From NCBI RefSeq assembly GCF_900100365.1, contig NZ_FNKU01000001.1, positions 4,291,501 through 4,355,500 on the forward strand: a DNA stretch of 64,000 bases. The letters are read 5' to 3'. Source of the DNA: Pseudomonas cannabina. GTDB lineage: Bacteria > Pseudomonadota > Gammaproteobacteria > Pseudomonadales > Pseudomonadaceae. Each line of letters opens with the position of its first letter. Position 1 is the stretch's first letter. Of the stretch, positions 8,134-16,665 are shown piece after piece. The translations under genes and the position numbers were made by a program. The notes beneath the pieces were generated by a model. That model searched no databases and was not told where the DNA came from. It worked only from the letters and a program-made list of their open reading frames with translations.

Positions 8134-8348
8134 GTACGCCGGAATCCCAGAAAATTCCGTCGGAAAACATCACCAGAGTGGTTCCTGGCTGCTTGTGTTA
8201 CCCGATACGGTTTTCCGTACATATTTGGCCGCTCAATCAAGCCGTTTTCGGCTTGGCGGCGTCGCTGCCGGAAAACAACTGTTTGGCGTCAATCCGCACC
8301 AGTACTGGCTTCCCGCCCATGACGGAAATTTCTGGGATTCCGGCTTAC
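8134..8348. repeat. 215-bp element with 25-bp inverted ends (MITE-like)
   Basis: The left end GTACGCCGGAATCCCAGAAA and the right end, read on the minus strand, GTAAGCCGGAATCCCAGAAA, are inverted repeats, each continuing ATTCCGTC or TTTCCGTC. The interior holds only a short 27-codon minus-strand frame (VLVRIDAKQLFSGSDAAKPK). A truncated inverted copy is at 5597-5723, and a lone end is at about 6368-6394. It is probably a non-autonomous derivative of a larger IS. No clear target duplication is seen. Confidence 0.5.
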
Positions 8349-8399
8349 AACCCCATTCAGGTGAAGTATTGAGTATGACAAACTAGGTGGGCCTACTGC

Positions 8400-9108
8400 C
8401 TAGAGCTGGAAGAGCGAACCATCAGCATTTCTGGGCAGGAAATATCCCTTAATGCAGGACATATCTCTTATGCAAATCTGCACATGCGTTTGCTTGCGAA
8501 AAGAAGTGCCTGGGTATAGATCCGGCCCTTCCAGAAAGGGAGACCGGATTGATGCGTAATCCGGTAGCCCTACCGCAACGCGAGCCTGGTGTAATGTCTG
8601 GAACACAGCGCAATCTAGTTTACGTTTGAGATTGTCCTGATCGCCATTAAACCCAGGGGTGTTGAGTGGTATGTCCTCGGACGTAGCAACAAGGATGTCG
8701 TAAGCAGCTCGAAGCTCATCAAGAGCACCTTCGTCCGTCAGATTTAGACATAAACCTAAGGAGGCGCTGATTTATTCGATTTTTCGTCCCTGCAACGCTC
8801 TGGAGGCCTTGATTTATCTGGGGGCAACAGCTGGGTTTTAGAATAAATCAGCGTCTCCCTAAGTCGATCACAGCGCCAACGACAAATGGCCGCTTGATCG
8901 CCCCTTTGCCACGGCCGGAGTGCTTTTTGATGTGTTGGGCATAGCTCAAAGCACGCTCTGGACTGTTTTCCCAGAAATATGCGCCTTCACCCAACCAGTC
9001 ATAATCATTGACACTCTGAGCAACATGCTCACCAGCGAGCACAGCTTCCCCGATTTTTCGATCGCAACCGTGAAAACCGAGAACAAATGAGGGAAGCTGT
9101 TGATACAT
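8400..9108 (-). pseudogene. ADP-ribosyltransferase-like toxin gene split by a 99-bp MITE
   Basis: The 5' part (from ATG 9108) reads LGFHGCDRKIGEAVLAG, then NDYDWLGEGAYFWENSPERA, resembling the HG...Y/F-W pockets of ADP-ribosyltransferase-fold toxins; this is inference from motif shape. Removing the MITE (8760-8858) and one CTAA copy rejoins the frame without error: GAVIDLG then LCLNLTDEGALDELRAAYD, ending at TAG 8400 after about 201 residues. As it stands the product stops in the MITE, giving 86 residues. Its ATG overlaps the stop of the 57-residue gene upstream, as in toxin-antitoxin operons. The 3' 200 bp is duplicated at 6120-6323. Confidence 0.75.
8760..8858. mobile_element. 99-bp MITE, copy 1 (IS5-A type ends)
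   Basis: Ends GGAGGCGCTGATTTATTC and, inverted, GGAGACGCTGATTTATTC, flanked by CTAA on both sides (8756-8759 and 8859-8862). The first ten bases match the ends of IS5-A, so that transposase probably mobilised it. It interrupts the toxin-like gene in frame. Further copies are at 13644-13742 and 18353-18451. Confidence 0.85.
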
Positions 9109-9281
9109 CAGCGATAGGCGGCCTTCAGCTGGCCGTTTGTGTTATACACGCCTGTTTTAAGGCGGAAAGCCTTAGCTTCAGCAGGATCGCCAGCAAGAAT
9201 CTGAGCCAGCTGGCGAAATCGCTCCGCAGCTTCAATATGCGGGTTTTCAGTCTTGCTGGTTTTTTTGGCTTTTGCAGTCAT
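9108..9281 (-). CDS. Small antitoxin-like protein, 57 aa
   Basis: ATG 9281 is preceded by GGGAGG. The product begins with a Lys/Ala/Thr-rich stretch (MTAKAKKTSKTE), then an amphipathic helix (AAERFRQLAQILAGDPAEAKAF) and a short basic end. The stop TGA overlaps the ATG of the ART-like gene (TGATG), so the pair is translationally coupled. Size, charge and coupling are what one expects of an antitoxin neutralising the downstream enzyme; function is inferred from context only. It remains intact although its partner is broken. Confidence 0.6.
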   Translation of the reverse strand: MTAKAKKTSKTENPHIEAAERFRQLAQILAGDPAEAKAFRLKTGVYNTNGQLKAAYR

Positions 9282-9463
9282 GTCGACCTCCCAGAGGGAT
9301 CGGCTGGATGTACGCTCATTTTATAGACAATCGAAGGGTTTGTCAGTTGACATTTAGTGATGACCCACTGCAATAGTCATGCGGTGGGTATTGCCCCATC
9401 GGACTTGTTCGCTGCTTCGGCAGCAGCACCTTCATGCCCTTGTGACCAAGCGTATGCTGAGGC

Positions 9464-9655
9464 TTATCCAACCATTGCTTCCCAATCCGTTTTCGGTTTC
9501 GGGTCGACCGGTCCGGCCTTTCCAAGGACATATACGGATCCGACGCGCTCACGCTGTGTGATAGCTAACAACTTCCCCCCTTCCTGTTGGATTCGCTGAT
9601 TGGCTTCTTCAACGCCCAATGCTTCCACCAGTTGAAACGCTTCATGCAGCTGCAT
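9464..9655 (-). CDS. Small hypothetical protein, 63 aa
   Basis: ATG 9655 follows GGGGGATTATTA, and the start overlaps the stop of the resolvase pseudogene upstream (TAATG). The product (MQLHEAFQLVEALGVEEANQ, then GSVYVLGKAG) looks folded and moderately charged but I do not recognise it. The coupling with the recombinase frame suggests one transcription unit. No function is proposed. Confidence 0.45.
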   Translation of the reverse strand: MQLHEAFQLVEALGVEEANQRIQQEGGKLLAITQRERVGSVYVLGKAGPVDPKPKTDWEAMVG

Positions 9656-10354
9656 TAATAATCCCCCATATACTCACTTGCGGTTTTCGGCGCGCCCTCA
9701 CCCAAATATCCGATCTTAACCTTAGCTTGGTTCTGTGCCCACACACGTTTTACCTGGCTGACACTGACCCCCCGCCAGCCGCGCAGTCTCCGCAATGCTA
9801 CACCCGCCGCCTTTAAGGGCAATGATCTGTTCATGCACTTTAGCATTCGGCTTACGTCCTCTATATCGACCTGCGCTCTTGGCCAAGTCGATGCCTTGCC
9901 GTTGTCGCTCTCGCCGGTCCTCGAAGTCGTCACGCGCTATTTGCAGTGCCACACGCAACAGCATGTCTTGTACGCCTTGCAACACCACCTTGGCGACGCC
10001 ACTGGATGCCTCGGCCAATTCCGATAAATCGACGATGCCGGGCACCGCCAAGCGTGCGCCCTTAGCCTTGATCGCGTCTACAAGCCTTTCTGCTTCGAGC
10101 AAGGGAAGACGGCTGATTCGGTCGATCTTCTCAGCGATGACGACTTCACCTGGTTGCAGGTCCTCGATCATACGCAACAGCTCGGGACGGTCGGATCGAG
10201 CGCCCGAGGCTTTTTCGCGATAGACCGCAGCCACGTAGTAGCCCGATGCTCGCGCATTGCCAATGATCGCTTCTTGGCGCTGCAAGTCCTAGTCTTCGGT
10301 ACTAACACGCAGGTACACCCGCGCAACATTGAGAGTCGTCATCATATGGCCCAT
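9655..10354 (-). pseudogene. Serine recombinase, second copy, nonsense and frameshift
   Basis: Closely matches the intact gene at 1072-1716. Codon 22 is TAG (10289-10291) where the intact copy has CAG, just after the RVSTED catalytic motif. A one-base insertion in a run of G (about 9770) then shifts the C-terminal helix-turn-helix into another frame, where SVSQVKRVWAQNQAK continues to TAA 9655. The C-terminus also differs from copy 1 after that point. Internal reinitiation would lack the active-site Ser. Confidence 0.85.
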
Positions 10355-10369
10355 TTTGGTACACCCTTG

Positions 10370-10403
10370 TGAGACAAGTGGATGAGGCGCTTTTTGCGTC
10401 TCA
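10370..10403. repeat. Inverted repeat, candidate transposon res subsite or end
   Basis: TGAGAC at 10370-10375 is mirrored by GTCTCA at 10398-10403 with 22 bases between, 70 bp ahead of the resolvase gene. Size and position suit a resolvase subsite or the outer region of the transposon. No other part of a res site was recognised. Confidence 0.3.
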
Positions 10404-10472
10404 ATAGGGTGGCTTTTCATTTTTGATATGATAAGTTCTCAACTTCTAGAGCCTAAAGAGACAAACCTGACG

Positions 10473-11033
10473 ATGGCCCTTTACGGATACGCTCGTGTTT
10501 CCACAAGTGATCAAGATTTCGTTCTGCAAGAAAAAACTTTGCGTGAAGCGGGTTGTGATGTGGTGCGCGCCGAGAAGAAAAGCGGGGCTAGCCGGGTTGG
10601 TCGGACGGAGTTGAAAACACTGCTCGATTTTCTGCGCCCTGGCGATACATTAGTGGTGACGCGTGTTGATCGTCTTGCACGAAGCATCAAGGATCTTCAA
10701 GACATCGTTTATACACTCAAAGAGCGTGGGGTTAGTCTCAAGGCGACGGAGCAACCAATCGATACGCAGAGCGCAGCCGGAAAAGCATTCTTGGACATGC
10801 TGGGCGTGTTCGCTGAGTTTGAAACCAACCTGCGACGAGAACGGCAGCTTGAAGGAATTGCTGACGCTAAAGCTCGTGGTGTTTACCGGGGCCGCAAACC
10901 GTCGATTGACCCGCTGGAAGTTCAGCGCTTATGGATCGAAGAAAATCTAGGCGCCACAGAAATTGCCCGAAAGCTTGGCGTTGGTCGTGCTTCAGTGTAT
11001 CGAGCTCTAGCTCAAAATGGACGCCAAGCGTAG
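10473..11033 (+). CDS. tnpR: Tn3/Tn552-type resolvase
   Basis: From ATG 10473 the 186-residue product reads MALYGYARVSTSDQDFVLQE with the catalytic Ser. Then come TRVDRLARSIKDL, the dimer/E-helix FLDMLGVFAEFETNLRRERQ, and a C-terminal helix-turn-helix (ATEIARKLGVGRASVYRAL). It resolves cointegrates made by the adjacent transposase. Full length and undamaged. Its end overlaps the start of the transposase frame (11017), so the two are coupled. It belongs to a different subgroup from the recombinase at 1072. Confidence 0.85.
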   Translation: MALYGYARVSTSDQDFVLQEKTLREAGCDVVRAEKKSGASRVGRTELKTLLDFLRPGDTLVVTRVDRLARSIKDLQDIVYTLKERGVSLKATEQPIDTQSAAGKAFLDMLGVFAEFETNLRRERQLEGIADAKARGVYRGRKPSIDPLEVQRLWIEENLGATEIARKLGVGRASVYRALAQNGRQA

Positions 11034-12675
11034 TTCCATTCCTGTTGACTCGTTGCTGCAATTGCGGCAACGGCTCGACCGCTTGCCGAAGAAAAGCCCG
11101 GAGCGGGCTACACAAGTGGCCGCGATAGCTGAGTTGTACGGCGTGTCCCCCAGCACCGTGTACCGGGCGCTGAACCTCATCCATAAACCCCATACGGTCC
11201 ACCGTGCCGATCGCGGTAAGCCGCGTGTATTGCAGCGGGCCCAGCTGGAACGCTACTGCGAGCTGATCGCTGCGCTCAAACTACGTACCACTAACAAGCA
11301 AGGGCGGCACCTCTCCACTCGCCGTGCTATCGAGCTGTTGGAAGATTACGGGGTGGAAACTGAGCAAGGCTTGGTCAGAGCACCCAAGGGTATTCTGACC
11401 CGTAGCACGGTGAACGAATACCTCGGTCGCTGGCTCCTGAATCAGTCGCGATTATTGCGGCAACCGCCCGCCGTTCGGTTTCAGGCTGAGCACAGCAATG
11501 ACTGCTGGCAATTCGACCTGTCACCTTCCGACCTCAAGCACATCGACAAGCCTGAATGGATTGACCCGAGCAAGGGTGAACCGACGCTGATGCTGTTCAG
11601 CGTGGTAGATGACCGCAGCGGTGTGGCTTACCAGGAATACCACTGCGTTTACGGTGAAGACGCGGAAACGGCGCTGCGCTTTCTGTTCAACGCCATGGTA
11701 CCGAAGGCTGACCCGACCTTTCCGTTCCAAGGCCGTCCCAAGATGATCTACCTGGACAACGGCCCCGTGGCCAAACGTCGCGTTTTCCAGAACGTCATGC
11801 AGGCGCTCGGCATCGAGTGGCAGACGCACATACCGGCTGGCAAGGATGGCACCCGCACCACGGCTCGCTCAAAGGGCAAGGTTGAGCGGCCCTTTCGTAC
11901 CGTGAAGGAAGCTCACGAGACGCTGTACCACTTCCACAAGCCGGAAACCGAGGTGCAGGCCAACGAATGGCTGATGCGTTACCTGGTGCGCACCTACAAC
12001 GTGCAAGGCCATCGTTGCGAACCGCATTCGCGTATTGAGGACTGGCTGGCCAACCTGCCCGCCGAAGGCCTGCGCGAGATGTGTACCTAGGAGCAGTTCT
12101 GCCGCTTCGCTCGCGAGCCAGAGAGACGCAAGGTTGGCATTGATGCACGCGTCACCATTGAGGGCACAACCTTTGAGGTCGAGCCTGACATGGCGGGAGA
12201 ATCCGTGGTGTTGCTCTGGGGACTGTTTGATAACGAGCTGTATGCTGAGTTCAATGGCGAGCGCTTCGGCCCTTTCTACCCGGTGTCCGGACCCATTCCG
12301 TTGCATCGATACAGAGCGTTCAGCCGTGGCAAGGCCGATGAACGATCCGAACGCATCCGTTCACTGGCCGATCAGTTAGGCCTGCCCATCGCCGCGCTGG
12401 CCGGGAACGACGTGAGGCTGACACCGTCCGCCGTTCCCGTGGAGTTGCCACGTCTGCCCTTCGATGCCGAAGCGCATGAGTACCACTTTCCCAGTGTTAT
12501 CGCCGCCAAGCTGGCCGTCGCCAACGAACTGGCGCAGCCATTGGCCAAGCTTTCGAAAGAGGATCTAGCGTTTATCCACCAGGTGGTGAGCGAGACCTTG
12601 ATTCGACGGGTTGTCCTTGAACGCGTCAGAAGCTACTTCCGCAACAAGAAAACAGGAGACGAACATGCGGGTTGA
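11017..12675 (+). pseudogene. Tn552/TniA-like DDE transposase with in-frame amber stop
   Basis: The frame encodes an N-terminal helix-turn-helix (VAAIAELYGVSPSTVYRAL), an rve integrase core with WQFDL (D167), IYLDNGP (D247) and KGKVERPFRT (E290), and a C-terminal Mu-type barrel. It is interrupted by TAG at 12088-12090 (codon 358). The same frame continues from 12091 (EQFCRFAREPERRKVG) to the stop at 12675, about 552 residues in all. The catalytic triad lies before the stop, but the C-terminal domain that contacts the ATPase partner is lost. Order resolvase-transposase-ATPase resembles Tn552/Tn5053 relatives. Confidence 0.8.
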
Positions 12676-13636
12676 AGTGATGCATCACTACGGGCTGACT
12701 TTGCCGCTGAACCAGGCCGGTTATTTTGAGACTTCCCACCATCAGCAACTGATCAAAGACATCAAGGGCGCGATCTTCGAAGGCCGCCTGATTGCGCTCT
12801 GTGGCGTCATCGGCAGTGGCAAAACCGTGATGCTGCGACGGCTTCAACAGGTGATGGAGGCAGAGAAGAAGATCACCGTGTCCAAGTCCCTCGCCATTGA
12901 GAAGCACAGCATCAAACTGGCCACCTTCATCGCCGCGCTCTACTACGACCTGTCCACCGAAAAACAGGTACGCATCCCGACCCAAGGGGAAAAGCGTGAG
13001 CGCGATTTGCGCGAGCTGGTGAAGAAGAACAAACGCCCAGTGGCGCTGTTCGTAGATGAGGCCCATGACCTCAATGGCCATACGCTGACCGGACTTAAGC
13101 GCTTGATGGAGCTGGTCGAGGACGGTGACGGTCGGTTGTCGGTGGTGCTGGCCGGGCATCCCAAACTGCGCAACGATCTGCGCCGGCCGACGATGGAGGA
13201 AATTGGCTACCGCACCGACATCTTCTCACTCGACGGCATCGCTGGCAGTCAGCGTGAGTACATCCACTGGCTGCTGGAGACCTGCACGGAGGCAGGGTTG
13301 ACGCTGAATCGATTCTGACCGAAGACGCCATCGACCTGCTCGCCACCAAGTTGCGCACACCGCTGCAAATTCAACTGCACATCAGCCTGGCCTTGGAGGC
13401 CGGTTACCTGACCGGAGAAAAAACCTGTCTCAGCGGAGTTGGTGGAATCCGTGCTGTCGCGACAACTGGATGATCTGGAACCAACCCTGACGCGCCATGG
13501 CTACCGCATCAAAGATTTGGTTGAGCAGTTTGACGCCAGACCCACCGAGATCAAGGCGCTGTTCAGTAACGCACTCGATCCGGCCCGAGCCGCTGAACTG
13601 CGCGACAGAATGCTGGCCGCGGGGTTACCGATCTGA
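12665..13636 (+). pseudogene. TniB/TnsC-like transposition ATPase, two frameshifts
   Basis: ATG 12665 is preceded by AGGAG and overlaps the transposase end. The intact part (218 residues) has Walker A GVIGSGKT and Walker B ALFVDEAHD, as in the AAA+ activators of this transposon class. Near 13300 the frame shifts: the alternative frame continues ESILTEDAIDLLATKLRTPL. It shifts again at the A6 run 13418-13423, after which ELVESVLSRQLDDLEP runs to TGA 13636. Restored length would be about 323 residues. The transposon therefore probably lacks a working ATPase and transposase. Confidence 0.8.
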
Positions 13637-13643
13637 GGCCTAG

Positions 13644-13742
13644 GGAGCCGCTGATTTATTCGATTTTTCGTCCCGGCAACGCTCTGGAGGCCTTGATTTA
13701 TCTGGGGGCAACAGCTGGGTTTTAGAATAAATCAGCGTCTCC
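13644..13742. mobile_element. 99-bp MITE, copy 2
   Basis: Ends GGAGCCGCTGATTTATTC and, inverted, GGAGACGCTGATTTATTC; flanked by CTAG on both sides (13640-13643 and 13743-13746). It lies 7 bp after the ATPase stop, between the decayed transposon and the effector gene. Nearly identical to the copies at 8760 and 18353. Confidence 0.85.
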
Positions 13743-13979
13743 CTAGGCGATTTGCAGTTGATCTGCCCACTCAGATACCGCTAAAGACAAAAGCCCAGAC
13801 AGATACAAAATGACCGTGATCGATGCAGGCCTATCGTATCATATGTTTGAAAATTCAACCGAGCCTAACGAGGCGCTCCGCAATATTCTTGCCTTGCGCG
13901 AAGGGCTTTTGATGGAATTCATCACCGTCGACTTTGACAAGTTGATCGACCGATCTGCATCCTGCCTTGAATACCCCCT

Positions 13980-16304
13980 TCAACGGTCTTTGGAGGACTT
14001 GGCTGATGAAGAACCGTTCAACGGGTCCCAGATGGCAAGTCGATGACTCGACCCAATACCAAAGATACTAGCCGCAGTGACTTTCTCGGGGGGCAAGTTA
14101 CGCTTCTCGGTATAGGTGTCCACTGCTCGCTGAAGGAGGGATGATGCACCGGTGTTACAATTCCCGACCTTGTCAGTTGTGTGCGGCGGCAATCTTTGAA
14201 ATTTGGGGGTGGAAGCCACCAAGTTGTCACGGCGTTGAGCATCTACTTTCGGCTTAAAGCCTGCAGATGGGACTCCTGTTCCGTCGCGGCCCAACATCTC
14301 GTCCTGGTAAAGCTGATGAAGCGTAAACTGTCTCTTAGCTTCCAGCAGGTCGATGCTGTCCACGTTAGATACTTTCTTCAGCTGAGCTTTTCGCCCGATG
14401 TCTTTTGGTAGATTTTCAAATGCGCGAAGATCCCGCTCCGGCGCTGCCGGCCTTGCGACCCTGTAATCATCTGCCTTCTTTGGCCACATTTCCATCGTGG
14501 ACAAAGGCAGAAGGCGATAGATAGAAGAAATCTCGTTGTGCCGCTCCAATGGATCAACGGCATCACCCCTAACCGCACAATAGGCGTCATAAAAGTCTTC
14601 GCGAGTAGCAAATGACGCTCCAGCAAGCGCTGAAATCGCAGCCTTGACAGGCGCCGATAACTTACTAGAAGTTTTCGAATCGGACCTGCCTACAAGATGA
14701 CCGAGCAGTTTCTCATCCAAGGCCACAGGGCCACGTTTCGGATCACCTCCTACCCCATACAAAACTGCGCCACTTTTTCGCCCCCTGTTGGGATGACCAG
14801 CGACCACATAGCCATGCGTAGGAATGACGTAACCCCGCGTATTCCTATTAACGTAATACACAGGAACCTTAGACAACGTTTCAGCGCCCCTGAACTTCAG
14901 TTCTTGAAGTACAGTTTTAAAGGCTTCCCGCTCATTTCCTTGAGGTAGCAAAGGAAATCTGCCGGGATGTCGTGCGTCTACTACCTTACCATCGCTGTCG
15001 CACTGGAAATCGATCAAGGCCGCTTCCCCTTTGATAACACGCGTTGCCCTCATCCACCCATCGCCTAGATCGAGTATCGTTGCGTCTGGCTTCCCCTTTC
15101 CATCGGCCATGAATGCGACGAACGCCTGAACACGAGACTCGGCATCTCGCATCCCCAGCAGGGATTGAATCTTGTGGCTGATTTTCCCAGCAACTCCGTT
15201 TGCCTGTGTCCAATTTGTCCTCTTTTTCTCAGCATAAAGACCAGCTACTTTTTGCGAATCGCCGGCGATTTTACTGCCCACCACTTGCCCAGGCACGCGA
15301 GCTTCAGGGCCGCTGGAAGCGGCACGTGTTGGAGCGTAGCGCAAACCATCGGGACGGGCACGCGAGGCTTCGAGTTGCCCCTGCCCATTACCGCCCGCTT
15401 GGCAAAGCGTCAACTTTGGCTCGACGACCTCACGACTGCGCATAGACGTTTCGCCCTGGTAGCTCGATACCTCATTCGATTGCGGCAAGAGATCGTTGGC
15501 ACGCAACTGCTGAAGTAGCTCTCCGGCCTCTTTCGCCAGGGAGCGGAGATCATCCCGAATAGGCGAATCTGGACAATTTTCCGTCAATGCCGCCAAAGCA
15601 TCCGGCAACCTCTCAAGTTCTAAAATCGTATCGGCGTGAGGATGGAGCAAAAGAGCAACTTCGTTGGAAGCGTTACGGAGGTTTTCACTCAGTTCCGCAG
15701 TGCGGGCCTTTGCCATGCAAATAAAACTGCTAAACTTCACGTAGGAAGGCATGCCGACTGGCTTCTCGGCTAGAATATCGGGGTCAAGCTGGATCAGCGC
15801 CAAAAGATCCGGAACGCCCCGCACCTTCGCGTGCGCCTCACCGGTCATCTGGCTTATTGACTGATGCAGCCGCGCCTTTTTCAGATTTTCACAAACCTGA
15901 GCCAGCAGATCATAAGAAGCATCAGATGCAGGAGTGTGTGCCAGCTGGCTTTTGCATCGGTCTATCATACCTTTGAGTGTCTGCTGTTCGTCGCGACCCA
16001 ACCAATGCCCGCCCTGATCGCCCATCGCCGCGTCTGCAAGCTGATTAGCTAGTTCGGCGAGATCCGGAAACGCCGGGGTCTTTTTCTCCAACTCACGCTG
16101 AAGGGTACCCAGAAGGCTTGTGAAGTCCTGCGCAGAGGCAGTGGAGGTCCGTCCGAACGCCGCATTCAGTTCACCAGACGCGCCGAACGCACGAGTAAGA
16201 ACCTGCTGCGGCGATTGCGCATGACTGTTTTCGGCTGAAGAGGAAGTACCAGTAAAACTTGGCGGGAATGAATGAGAGGTGCGGATGATCTGAGCTGGAC
16301 TCAT
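13980..16304 (-). CDS. Large candidate type III secreted effector
   Basis: ATG 16304 has AAGGA nine bases upstream; a start further up at 16400 would overlap the hrp box and is rejected. The 774-residue product starts MSPAQIIRTSHSFPPSFTGT, Ser/Thr-rich without early acidic residues, as in secreted effectors. A helical Leu-rich region covers about 1-290. The C-terminal part has KVGNCNTGASS (Cys716) and SHRLAIWDP (His754, Asp760), spaced like a papain- or transglutaminase-type triad; this is inference. The hrp box at 16351-16378 implies HrpL control. I cannot assign a Hop name. The C-terminus may be frameshifted at 14023-14025: restoring one C extends the protein about 55 residues to 13855. Confidence 0.8.
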   Translation of the reverse strand: MSPAQIIRTSHSFPPSFTGTSSSAENSHAQSPQQVLTRAFGASGELNAAFGRTSTASAQDFTSLLGTLQRELEKKTPAFPDLAELANQLADAAMGDQGGHWLGRDEQQTLKGMIDRCKSQLAHTPASDASYDLLAQVCENLKKARLHQSISQMTGEAHAKVRGVPDLLALIQLDPDILAEKPVGMPSYVKFSSFICMAKARTAELSENLRNASNEVALLLHPHADTILELERLPDALAALTENCPDSPIRDDLRSLAKEAGELLQQLRANDLLPQSNEVSSYQGETSMRSREVVEPKLTLCQAGGNGQGQLEASRARPDGLRYAPTRAASSGPEARVPGQVVGSKIAGDSQKVAGLYAEKKRTNWTQANGVAGKISHKIQSLLGMRDAESRVQAFVAFMADGKGKPDATILDLGDGWMRATRVIKGEAALIDFQCDSDGKVVDARHPGRFPLLPQGNEREAFKTVLQELKFRGAETLSKVPVYYVNRNTRGYVIPTHGYVVAGHPNRGRKSGAVLYGVGGDPKRGPVALDEKLLGHLVGRSDSKTSSKLSAPVKAAISALAGASFATREDFYDAYCAVRGDAVDPLERHNEISSIYRLLPLSTMEMWPKKADDYRVARPAAPERDLRAFENLPKDIGRKAQLKKVSNVDSIDLLEAKRQFTLHQLYQDEMLGRDGTGVPSAGFKPKVDAQRRDNLVASTPKFQRLPPHTTDKVGNCNTGASSLLQRAVDTYTEKRNLPPEKVTAASIFGIGSSHRLAIWDPLNGSSSAKSSKDR

Positions 16305-16350
16305 TGGTCTATTCCTTACTATAAGCAGTGTAGCTTTCCATAAGACGACA

Positions 16351-16378
16351 TGAGTGGTGCTCCAACCAGAAAAGTTCC
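16351..16378 (-). promoter_or_regulatory. hrp box (HrpL sigma factor promoter)
   Basis: On the minus strand GGAACT, 15 bases, then CCACTCA. The consensus is GGAACC-N15/16-CCACNNA, so only the last base of the first half differs. It ends 46 bases before the effector ATG at 16304, a normal distance. Confidence 0.8.
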
Positions 16379-16471
16379 TGTAGGCGCGGTAAAAATCCAT
16401 CGCTGCCTACACTGCCAAAGCACACAAGGCAGGCTGCGGGCTCAGCTTAAAAACCAAGGCTATTTCTACAT

Positions 16472-16580
16472 TCAGACCTCATCTTTAGCCTGGTCCTGTG
16501 CCCAGATACGTTTTACTTGGCTGACACTTCCCCCCGCCAAACGCGCAGTCTCAGTACTGCTACACCCACCGTTTAAAGGG
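16472..16580 (-). pseudogene. Serine recombinase C-terminal remnant
   Basis: Encodes CSSTETARLAGGSVSQVKRI and AQDQAK, matching the C-terminal helix-turn-helix of the recombinase at 1072-1716. Nothing upstream of the region matches. It is a third, more decayed, trace of that gene. Confidence 0.65.
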
Positions 16581-16665
16581 GAGCTCGCAGAATTCGGAAA
16601 AAATCGTACGGAAAGCAATGTCGGCAGGAGGCAGGTCCCTCGTCTCGCTTGGGCTGTGTCCTTGT

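Noticed and set aside
13810..14046. A plus-strand frame of 78 residues antisense to the effector 3' end
   Set aside because: Weak start, and the opposite strand reads as a natural extension of the effector after one base is restored.
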